29,762 nucleotides of DNA from assembly GCA_032718475.1 (NCBI GenBank), contig JAUCBJ010005182.1:1-29762 (forward strand), written 5' to 3'. A program made the position numbers and the translations under genes. Positions 13,301 through 20,394 of the stretch are shown piece after piece. The notes beneath the pieces were generated by a model. It worked only from the letters and a program-made list of their open reading frames with translations, did no database searches and had not been told where the DNA came from. Origin of the DNA: Nemertoderma westbladi. Taxonomy: Eukaryota > Xenacoelomorpha > Nemertodermatida > Nemertodermatidae. Numbering within the stretch: position 1 is the stretch's first letter; every line of letters begins with the position of its first letter.

Positions 13301-16300
13301 CCCAGGTAAGGGAACAACGGACGGCGCACATACAACCCAGGTAAGGGAACAACGGACTGCGCACATACAACCCAGATAAGAGAACAACGGACTGCGCACA
13401 CACAACTCAGGTAAGGGAACAACGGACTGCGCACATACAACTCAGGTAAGAGAACAACGGACTGCGCACATATAACTCAGGTAAGAGAACAACGGACAGC
13501 GCACATACAACCCAGGTAAGGGAACAACGGACTGCGCACATACAACCCAGGTAAGGGAACAAGGGACTGCGCACATACAACTCAGGTAAGGGAACAACGG
13601 ACTGCGCACATACAACTCAGGTAAGGGAACAACGGACTGCGCACATACAACTCAGGTAAGGGAACAACGGACTGCGCACATACATCTCAGATAAGGGAAC
13701 AACGGACTGCGCACATACAACTCAGGTAAGGGAACAACGGACTGCGCACATACAACTCAGGTAAGGGAACAACGGACTGCGCACATACAACTCAGGTAAG
13801 GGAACAACGGACTGCGCACATACATCTCAGATAAGGGAACAACGGACTGCGCACATACAACTCAGGTAAGGGAACAACGGACTGCGCACATACATCTCAG
13901 ATAAGGGAACAACGGACTGCGCACATACAACTCAGGTAAGGGAACAACGGACTGCGCACATACAACTCAGGTAAGAGAACAACGGACTGCGCACATACAA
14001 CCCAGGTAAGGGAACAACGGACTGCGCACATACATCTCAGATAAGGGAACAACGGACTGCGCACATACAACTCAGGTAAGAGAACAACGGACTGCGCACA
14101 TACAACTCAGGTAAGGGAACAACGGACTGCGCACATACAACTCAGGTAAGGGAACAACGGACTGCGCACATACAACTCAGGTAAGGGAACAACGGACTGC
14201 GCACATTTTTTTTTTTTTTTTCATTCCCGGCTTGCGCCCCGGTGGCTATATTATATATTCAATATATAGAGGTCTCAAATAATAAAAGTATATATAAAAT
14301 GGTCATACACACAAATATATAAGAAAAAATTTTATTACAAGAACCATCTCAAAGAAAGAGAAACACAATTACAGCATATTCAATACAAATTAAAAATATT
14401 GTGTCGTCCTTAATATTAATCCTTCAAAACCTTCAGGTCTCTCCGAGATGTAAAGCACCCCCCCCCCCCCCCCCCCCTCCTTAAAGTTAAACCCAGTTTT
14501 TATCGTAATAATCAAGGATACACTGCCTTTTCAATGATATACTTGTTTCAACATCATTTAGGATGGAGTTTATGAGGATCTTGTTGAACTGATCACGGTA
14601 GGTAAATTCTGGATACTGTTGACTTTTTAGAACTGCTTTAATATCATATCGGTGGCAACAGAGATATGGTAAACTAGGTGTAGTATATTTAAAAGATCCC
14701 ACTGCATAATCATCATAGATATTATCTTTAATTTGGCTAGTCATGTGCCGAGTTAGCACATGACTAAACAGATAAGTTACTTTTCTGTTATTGCAGTTGA
14801 AAGCTGCATAAATTGTACGGCAGTATGCATGGTGTACTAAGTTGCCTAGTCCTTGAGAACCAAATAGTAATAATAATGTATTATCAGATACATAATTCCC
14901 TACGTGTAAAACACAGCGCATTGCTTTCCTCCAATATTTATCGAGTTCTTCTAACATTGCCAATGGAATAGCGGCAGCTCCATACAACTCAGGTAAGGGA
15001 ACAACGGACTGCGCACATACAACCCAGGTTAGGGAACAACGGACTGCGCACATACAACCCAGGTAAGGGAACAACGGACTGCGCACATTCAACCAAGGTA
15101 AAGGAACAACGGACTGCGCACATACAACTCAGGTAAGGGAACAACGGAATGCGTACATACAACCAAGGTAAAGGAACAACGGACTGCGCACATACAACTC
15201 AGGTAAGGGAACAACGGACTGCCCACATACAACTCAGGTAAGAGAACAACGGACTGCGCACATACAACTCAGGTAAGGGAACAACGGACTGCGCACATAC
15301 CACTCAGGTAAGGGAACAACGGACTGCGCACATACAACCCAGGTAAGGGAACAACGGACTGCGCACATACATCTCAGATAAGGGAACAACGGACTGCGCA
15401 CATACAACTCAGGTAAGAGAACAACGGACTGCCCACATACAACTCAGGTAAGGGAACAACGGACTGCGCAAATACAACTCAGGTTAGGGAACAACGGACT
15501 GCGCACATACAACTCAGGTAAGGGAACAACGGACGGCGCACATACAACCCAGGTAAGGGAACAACGGACTGCGCACATACAACTCAGGTAAGGGAACAAC
15601 GGACTGCGCACATACAACTCAGGTAAGAGAACAACGGACTGCGCACATACAACTCAGGAAAGGGAACAACGGACTGCGCACATACAACTCAGGTATGGGA
15701 ACAACGGACTGCGCACATACAACTCAGGTTAGGGAACAACGGACTGCGCACATACAACCCAGGTAAGGGAACAACGGACTGCCTACATACAACTCAGGTA
15801 AGGGAACAACGGACTGCGCACATACAACTCAGGTAAGGGAACAACGGACTGCGCACATACATCTCAGATAAGGGAACAACGGACTGCGCACATACAACTC
15901 AGGTAAGAGAACAACGGACAGCGCACATACATCTCAGATAAGGGAACAACGGACTGCGCACATACAACTCAGGTAAGGGAACAACGGACTGCGCACATAC
16001 AACTCAGGTAAGAGAACAACGGACTGCGCACATACAACCCAGGTAAGGGAACAACGGACTGCCCACATACAACCCAGGTATGGGACCACCAGCAAGGAAC
16101 ATGATAACTTTCCTTATATGTTCCACTGTTATATCTTTCAATTTCAAAAATATGAAAGATATAAAAGCAATATCTCATGTGGCTAAAAATTGAAAATATA
16201 AATAGTTCTAAATTATTCTTATTAATTTACTTAAAATTATAAATTGTATACTTTAGATAATGAAGGTAATATTAGAACTAGGTGGACTCCATCCCGGGGG

Positions 16301-16912
16301 CCTTAACTTTGATTGCAAGTTGAGAAGAGAATCTATTGACATTGCCGACCTGTTTATAGCCCATATATCGGCTATGGACACCTACGCGAAAGGGTTGAGG
16401 AACGCGGCCAGAATATTGGAAGATGGCGAACTGGCAAGGTAAACTCCATCGGTAGTAAGGAGATTAAATATTAACAAGTAGACCACTAAAAGTCTGTCTG
16501 TAATTCTGGTTTCAATTAAATGAAACTGCACTCTGAGTGCAAAGTTAGTGTGGGAGCGAGCGAGTGAGTGAGTAAGTGAATAGGCCTTCATTTTGTGTGA
16601 TTTTATGGTCATGTTTAATTATATAATATTCGGTGTAGTAAGGAAGGGTGGTAGTTTCTTAACTAGGCCTACATTACAATGTTCCAGTTTGTTGTAAACA
16701 ATAACAATATACAAAGATTTGTTCTTTTATGTCACAGAATGGTTAAAGAGCGCTATCTATCATATTCCAACACCAGCATAGGACGGAAAGTGGAGATGGG
16801 AGAATCAACCCTGGAAGATTGCGACGAATATGTGAAAGCAAAGGGATGTCCAAATGCTCAGTCTGGTCACCAGGAGGCGTACGAAAAGATATTCGCTTCA
16901 TATGTCGTATGA
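4084..16912 (+). CDS. xylA-like: D-xylose isomerase, class II, complete gene with six coding exons (441 aa)
   Basis: The product would interconvert D-xylose and D-xylulose (in vitro also glucose and fructose) using two divalent metal ions in a TIM barrel; enzymes of this family are tetrameric. Joining exons 4084-4337, 6009-6209, 11428-11713, 12518-12745, 16257-16438 and 16738-16912 gives 1326 nt, that is 441 codons plus a stop, against about 440 residues in E. coli XylA. Visible family residues are His104 and Asp107 (HDRD), Glu235 and Lys237 (EPKPKEP), Glu271 and His274 (IEPNH), Asp299 (SIDAN), Asp310 and Asp312 (GWDTD) and Asp342 (NFDCK). All are offset by +3 from the E. coli positions as I recall them. 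No signal peptide or membrane segment is seen, so a cytosolic enzyme is likely. Intron phases in order are 2, 2, 0, 0, 2. There is no stop, frameshift or missing catalytic residue, so I infer a functional gene. The presence of introns argues against bacterial contamination. Confidence 0.95.
4338..5516. other. Intron 1, first part, AT-rich, no gene
   Basis: Nothing coding is recognised. The stretch 5161-5310 is strongly AT-rich, with self-complementary TATA/ATTGTATA runs. The open frames are short and without family resemblance. Confidence 0.6.
5517..5663. repeat. 49-bp tandem repeat, three identical-looking copies, in intron 1
   Basis: Units starting GGGGCCTAAGGATG at 5517, 5566 and 5615 are essentially identical, suggesting a recent expansion. 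Between this array and exon 2, a short duplication of TTCCAGGACAT occurs at about 5848-5878. Confidence 0.92.
6009..6209 (+). CDS. xylA-like: Xylose isomerase coding exon 2 (residues 85-151 and part of 152)
   Basis: The acceptor is TTCCCTTAG|G at 6008 and the donor AAG|GTAATA at 6210. The exon encodes the helix [12 protein letters not shown] and the strand with the catalytic pair His104 and Asp107 in [13 protein letters not shown]. It ends in [11 protein letters not shown], where most family members have a sequence like LWGTANLFSHP. The phase matches exon 1 (CG+G) and exon 3 (AG+G), each restoring an Arg codon. Confidence 0.94.
6306..6600 (-). mobile_element. LINE endonuclease-domain fragment in intron 2
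   Basis: The minus-strand frame reads [19 protein letters not shown], then [25 protein letters not shown]. This matches the central part of APE-type endonuclease domains of non-LTR retrotransposons (a GGV-hydrophobic segment, a D-RIVGI-type strand and an S-YRPG strand). The fragment is short and truncated on both sides. At its downstream end, 6269-6305, the sequence becomes a ~16-bp repeat (GGACAATTCGGTCCC). The clade is not resolved. Confidence 0.6.
6640..6705. repeat. Imperfect GTA trinucleotide microsatellite
   Basis: Runs of GTAGTAGTA with interruptions. A related run of TAC at 6841-6854 abuts the 3' end of the RTE-like LINE, so this tract may be left over from such an element's tail. 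Confidence 0.8.
6845..8300 (-). mobile_element. RTE-like LINE, 5' truncated and internally deleted, open frame 6885-8309
   Basis: The minus-strand open frame has 474 codons. It shows a linker ([10 protein letters not shown]), then [26 protein letters not shown] and LTDLDFADD (the FADD form of the catalytic YADD, residues about 216-219). A C-terminal region typical of RTE-type elements follows ([16 protein letters not shown] to MGDRELWRR). Between SIKSNGP (about residue 89) and [11 protein letters not shown], the fingers motifs normally present (NYRGI-like and GF-PGRST-like) are missing. This is an internal deletion of roughly 130 codons near 8030-8045 that kept the frame open. No endonuclease domain is present. 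The 5' end stops near 8300 after an 8-bp local duplication (TCGATCAA). The 3' end runs into a TAG/GTA triplet tail near 6841-6854. The clade call is tentative. Confidence 0.85.
8301..9279. other. Intron 2 non-coding stretch
   Basis: AT-rich. A perfect inverted repeat has 9-bp arms at 8611-8619 and 8639-8647 (CTACATTGT). A C-rich, pyrimidine-biased tract lies at about 8755-8815. No gene is recognised. Confidence 0.5.
9280..10410. repeat. GATC-rich tandem repeat, about 2.5 copies of a ~434-462-bp unit
   Basis: The landmark GATCATGATC falls at 9325, 9787 and 10221. Copies 1 and 2 share long nearly identical blocks: the GGCTACCCCCC block, the CATACGGTGAACTC block and the TCGGGGGTCTCAAAC block. 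Copy 3 is diverged and partial. By my count about 28 GATC sites lie between 9310 and 10420, many as GATCATGATC or TGATCA palindromes. The repeat lies inside intron 2 and has no credible open frame. Its family is unknown to me. Confidence 0.85.
10629..10860 (-). mobile_element. LINE endonuclease N-terminal fragment with a 27-bp internal duplication
   Basis: On the minus strand the frame reads CDVLALQEH then [13 protein letters not shown]. The QEHWL segment matches the conserved Q-E-W strand of APE-type endonucleases in non-LTR elements. The conserved nine residues are duplicated in frame by a 27-bp repeat (units at 10795 and 10822). Resemblance to the family fades after about 30 codons. This could come from the same LINE family as the fragment at 6306-6600, which carries a later part of the domain. 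Confidence 0.5.
10996..11052. repeat. 12-bp tandem repeat (TTCCAGC-GTA), about 4-5 units
   Basis: Units alternate between TTCCAGCCGTAA/G and TTCCAGCAGTAG. It gives a short AGTTAGIT-type frame on the minus strand, which I take as a by-product. The rest of the intron to 11427 shows nothing recognisable. Confidence 0.8.
11428..11713 (+). CDS. xylA-like: Xylose isomerase coding exon 3 (residues 152-247)
   Basis: The acceptor is AATTCAG|G at 11427 and the donor GAT|GTAAGT at 11714. It encodes [18 protein letters not shown], the LLNTD loop and VEPKPKEP, with metal ligand Glu235 and catalytic Lys237, then RHQYD. The family motif HQYDFDAAT is split by the intron after HQYD, and exon 4 begins YDAAT, which confirms the join in phase 0. 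Confidence 0.94.
11785..12283 (+). mobile_element. Decayed 3' relic of the RTE-like LINE in intron 3
   Basis: On the + strand this matches the C-terminal third of the 6885-8309 frame: the SGEDLRIRK region, [31 protein letters not shown] and [12 protein letters not shown]. Several frameshifts and stops break it, for example in the segment after GGAGGAGG and after GLEDAA. It ends near GGGAGTTGTGG, followed by a TATATA-rich run. It is an old, non-functional copy in sense orientation to the host gene. Confidence 0.85.
12518..12745 (+). CDS. xylA-like: Xylose isomerase coding exon 4 (residues 248-323)
   Basis: The acceptor is ATTTTCAG at 12517. The exon carries most of the metal site: Glu271 and His274 in [13 protein letters not shown], Asp299 in SIDAN, and Asp310 and Asp312 in GWDTDLFP. 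Pro272 replaces the Ala usual in IEANH, and GSMDTG replaces the usual GD-containing loop, but no ligand is lost. The exon ends ACTCAG|GTAAGA at 12745. Its last 25 nt (12721-12745) together with the first 10 intron bases are the unit amplified about 74 times downstream. Reading past the donor reaches an in-frame TAA at 12782. Confidence 0.94.
12721..14206 (+). repeat. 35-bp minisatellite made of exon 4 end plus 5' splice site, first block
   Basis: Unit 1 (12721-12755) is the genuine 3' end of exon 4 (25 nt) with the donor GTAAGAG and three more intron bases. Forty-two units follow at exactly 35-bp spacing (AACGGACTGC at 12721 and at 14191, a 1470-bp interval), with no insertion or deletion, and a final partial unit runs into the LINE tail at 14206. 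Nearly every unit retains CAG|GTAAGG or CAG|GTAAGA. Common variants are AACTCAG versus AACCCAG. A donor-dead form, ATCTCAG|ATAAG, occurs at 13684, 13824, 13894 and 14034, and CCCAG|ATAAG at about 13372. Since 35 is not a multiple of 3, later donors shift the frame. Confidence 0.97.
14207..14980 (-). mobile_element. 5'-truncated LINE 3' end inserted in the splice-donor minisatellite
   Basis: A T run at 14206-14221 is the poly-A tail of a minus-strand element. The open part, from about 14980 down to the stop at 14487, encodes about 165 residues of a reverse-transcriptase C-terminal region ([41 protein letters not shown]). The RT catalytic core is absent. The 3' untranslated part includes a 20-C run (14458-14477 on +) and, just before the A tail, a GC hairpin-like end (CCGGGGCGCAAGCCGGG on minus). 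The host repeat is cut and resumes with a 3-bp overlap (CAT), so the target duplication is at most 3 bp. The frame runs on into the minisatellite by chance. Confidence 0.85.
14981..16087 (+). repeat. 35-bp splice-donor minisatellite, second block
   Basis: After the LINE the array resumes with a partial unit, then 30 complete units from 15003 to 16052 at exact 35-bp spacing and a last, degenerate unit (GTATGGGACC) ending at 16087. Together with the first block this makes about 74 units. This block is more varied: GTTAGGG, GTATGGG, GGAAAGG and ACCAAGGTAAAGG forms appear, and donor-dead ATCTCAGATAAG units occur at 15371, 15861 and 15931. Confidence 0.97.
16096..16162. repeat. Two adjacent perfect inverted repeats just after the donor array
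   Basis: GGAACAT at 16096-16102 pairs with ATGTTCC at 16118-16124. ATATCTTTCA at 16131-16140 pairs with TGAAAGATAT at 16153-16162. They lie in the last 160 bp of intron 4. If folded in the transcript they would sit between the array and the exon 5 acceptor. Confidence 0.7.
16257..16438 (+). CDS. xylA-like: Xylose isomerase coding exon 5 (residues 324-383 and part of 384)
   Basis: The acceptor is ACTTTAG at 16256 and the donor CAAG|GTAAAC at 16439. It encodes [21 protein letters not shown], with metal ligand Asp342, then [25 protein letters not shown], which is strongly typical of the family. It joins exon 4 in phase 0 (TTQ-IMKV), which requires use of the first donor at 12746. Confidence 0.94.
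16738..16912 (+). CDS. xylA-like: Xylose isomerase coding exon 6, C-terminus and stop (residues 384-441)
   Basis: The acceptor is TGTCACAG at 16737; AG+A restores an Arg codon. The exon encodes [16 protein letters not shown], the C-terminal tail that packs against neighbouring subunits in this family, and ends [16 protein letters not shown] with TGA at 16910-16912. The SG-QE pattern near the C-terminus is usual. The preceding intron, 16439-16737, is only 299 bp and holds nothing but a short GAGT-rich run at about 16553-16578. Confidence 0.94.
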
Positions 16913-17433
16913 TACAGATTATGAACCGATTTATACTTACCTTAGCAACATTGAACGAAACTTAACCACTTGTCATAATATTAATGTGGATATACTGTAC
17001 AGTGGGGTTTAACTATTGTTGATTAGTTACATTAGTACAATCAATGTAGGCCTACAGTAGTATTGTTTAAGCTTTAGTTATCAAACAAATTAAGAAATAC
17101 ATTATATCCCCTTATGTAACGGCCGGAATATGTGTATCTTTAATGTTTTGCATTGTTTGTGTTGAGACCATATACGTGCGCTTATTTTCTTACAATTGGT
17201 ATTGGGTAAGGGTTGAAATGGGTTGGATTTACTTTACTGTAATTGAACCATAGAAAAATAGTATGTACCTGTTTGTGCTATAGGGGAGTATTCAAATTGT
17301 AAGTAGAAAAATAAGCAAAGTCTCTGATCTCTGGCTCTGGTCTCCGGTATCTTTCAAAATAATTACCCGGTAGGTAGGACTCTGGTTCACCGGTATTAAG
17401 AAAAACAGGTCTCTGTTTCATCTCTACTTGGTT
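16913..17433 (+). other. 3' flank and probable 3' untranslated region of xylose isomerase
   Basis: No AATAAA is seen soon after the stop; AATACA near 17095 is a weak alternative. It contains a TGTAGGCCTACA palindrome near 17045. No further coding sequence is recognised before the 28-bp array. Confidence 0.5.
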
Positions 17434-20274
17434 CCATTATGTATTGAAGTGAAACTTTCTACCATTATTTATTGAAATGAAGTATTATTCCATTATGTAT
17501 TGAAGTGAAGCTTTATTCCATTATGTATTGAAGTTAAGTTTTAATCCATTATGTATTGAAGTGAAGCTTTATTCCATTATGTATTGAAGTTAAGTTTTAT
17601 TCCATTATGTATTGAAATGAAGTGTCATTCCATTATTTATTGAAATGAAGTATTATTCCATTATGTATTGAAGTGAAGCTTTATTCCATTATGTATTGAA
17701 GTTAAGTTTTAATCCATTATGTATTGAAGTGAAGCTTTAGTCCATTATGTATTGAAGTTAAGTTTTAATCCATAATGTATTGAAGTGAAGCTTTATTCCA
17801 TTATGTATTGAAGTTAAGTTTTATTCCATTATGTATTGAAGTGAAGCTTTATTCCATTATGTATTGAAGTTAAGTTTTATTCCATTATGTATTGAAATGA
17901 AGTGTTATTCCATTATGTATTGAAGTGAAGCTTTATTCCATTATGTATTGAAGTTAAGTTTTAATCCATTATGTATTGAAGTGAAGCTTTATTCCATTAT
18001 GTATTGAAGTTAAGTTTTATTCCATTATGTATTGAAATGAAGTGTTATTCCATTATTTATTGAAATGAAGTATTATTCCATTATGTATTGAAGTGAAGCT
18101 TTATTCCATTATGTATTGAAGTTAAGTTTTAATCCATTATGTATTGAAGTGAATCTTTATTCCATTATGTATTGAAGTTAAGTTTTATTCCATTATGTAT
18201 TGAAATGAAGTGTTATTCCATTATTTATTGAAATGAAGTATTATTCCATTATGTATTGAAGTGAAGATTTATTCCATTATGTATTGAAGTTAAGTTTTAA
18301 TCCATTATGTATTGAAGTGAAGCTTTATTCCATTATGTATTGAAGTTAAGTTTTAATCCATAATGTATTGAAGTGAAGCTTTATTCCATTATGTATTGAA
18401 GTTAAGTTTTATTCCATTATGTATTGAAGTGAAGCTTTATTCCATTACGTATTGAAGTTAAGTTTTAATCCATTATGTATTGAAATGAAGCTTGTTTCCA
18501 TTATGTATTGAAGTGAAGCTTGGTTCCATAATGTATTGAAGTTAAGTTTTAATCCATAATGTATTGAAGTGAAGCTTTATTCCATTATGTATTGAAGTTA
18601 AGTTTTATTCCATTATATATTGAAGTGAAGCTTTATTCCATTACGTATTGAAGTTAAGTTTTATTCCATTATGTATTGAAGTGAAGCTTGGTTCCATTAT
18701 GTATTGAAGTGAAGTTTTAATCCATTATGTATTGAAGTTAAGTTTTAACCCATTATGTATTGAAGTGAAGCTTGTTTCCATTATGTATTGAAGTGAAGCT
18801 TGGTTCCATAATGTATTGAAGTTAAGTTTTAATCCATTATGTATTGAAGTGAAGCTTTATTCCATTATGTATTGAAGTGAAGTTTTTTTCCAATATGTAT
18901 TGAAGTAAAGTTTTATTCCATTATGTATTGAAATGAAGTGTTGTTCCATTATGTATTGAAATTAAGTATTATTCCATTATATATTGAAGTGAAGTTTTAT
19001 TCCATTATGTATTGAAATGAAGTATTATTCCATTATGTATTGAAGTGAAGTATTATTCCATTATATATTGAAGTGAAGTTTTATTCCAATATGTATTGAA
19101 GTAAAGTTTTAATCCATTATGTATTGAAATGAAGTATAATTCCATTATGTATTGAAGTTAAGTTTTAATCCATTATGTATTGAAGTGAAGCTTTTTATTC
19201 CATTATGTATTGAAATGAAGCTATATTCATTATGTATTGAACTGTAGCTTTATTCTATTATGTATTGAAGTAAAGTTTTAATCCATTATGTATTGAAGTG
19301 AAGCTTTATTCCATTATGTATTGAAGTGAAGCTATATTCGTTATGTATTGAACTGTAGCTTTATTCTATTATGTATTGAAGTAAAGTTTTATTCCATTAT
19401 TTATTGAAATGAAGTAGAATTCCATTATGTATTGAAATGAAGCTTGTTTCCATTATGTATTGAAGTCAAGCTTGGTTCCATAATGTATTGAAGTTAAGTT
19501 TTAATCCATTATGTATTGAAGTGAAGCTTTATTCCATTATGTATTGAAGTTAAGTTTTAATCCATTATGTATTGAAGTGAAGCTTTATTCCATTATGTAT
19601 TGAAGTTAAGTTTTAATCCATTATGTATTGAAGTGAAGCTTTTTATTCCATTATGTATTGAAATGAAGCTATATTCATTATGTGTTGAACTGTAGCTTTA
19701 TTCTATTATGTATTGAAGTAAAGTTTTAATCCATTATGTATTGAAGTGAAGCTTTATTCCATTATGTATTGAAGTGAAGCTATATTCATTATGTATTGAA
19801 CTGTAGCTTTATTCTATTATGTATTGAAGTAAAGTTTTAATCCATTATGTATTGAAGTGAAGCTTTTTATTCCATTATGTATTGAAGTTAAGTTTTATTC
19901 CATTATGTATTGAAGTGAAGCTTTATTCCATTATGTATTGAAGTTAAGTTTTAATCCATTATGTATTGAAGTGAAGCTTTTTATTCCATTATGTATTGAA
20001 ATGAAGCTATATTCATTATGTATTGAAGTTATGTTTTAATCCATTATGTATTGAAGTGAAGTTTTTTATTCCATTATGTATTGAAGTGAAGTTTTTTTCC
20101 AATATGTATTGAAGTAAAGTTTTATTCCATTATGTATTGAAATGAAGTGTTATTCCATTATGTATTGAAATTAAGTATTATTCCATTATATATTGAAGTG
20201 AAGTTTTATTCCATTATGTATTGAAATGAAGTATTATTCCATTATGTATTGAAGTGAAGTATTATTCCATTATA
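17434..20274. repeat. AT-rich 28-bp minisatellite, first block (about 100 units)
   Basis: The consensus is TTCCATTATGTATTGAAG followed by either TGAAGCTTTA or TTAAGTTTTA. The two forms tend to alternate, giving a 56-bp dimer. Variants with TTTTTA insertions (30 bp) and a TATATTC/CTGTAGC form appear later, often as blocks, which suggests multi-unit amplification. It starts about 520 bp after the xylose isomerase stop codon. Confidence 0.96.
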
Positions 20275-20394
20275 TTTTTTTTTTTTCAAAAGTGCGCCCC
20301 CAGTCGGGGCAATCCAAATTTATTAATAAACATCTTTGTTTCTCAGTTAACACTATCAGTAAAAGCAACAATAAATAATTATTTAGTAAAAAGT

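Noticed and set aside
12645-13403. Long minus-strand open frame with a repeated SPLFPYLGC-like peptide
   Set aside because: It is produced by the stop-free 35-bp repeat, which is open in all three minus frames over long stretches. The + strand shows the units derive from exon 4 and its splice donor.
14487-15092. Minus-strand frame joining repeat peptide to a protein-like C-terminus
   Set aside because: The N-terminal part is minisatellite read-through. Only the LINE-derived part (to about 14980) is a real coding relic.
12721-16087. CRISPR-like array
   Set aside because: The units are directly tandem without unique spacers, and they match a eukaryotic exon-intron boundary.
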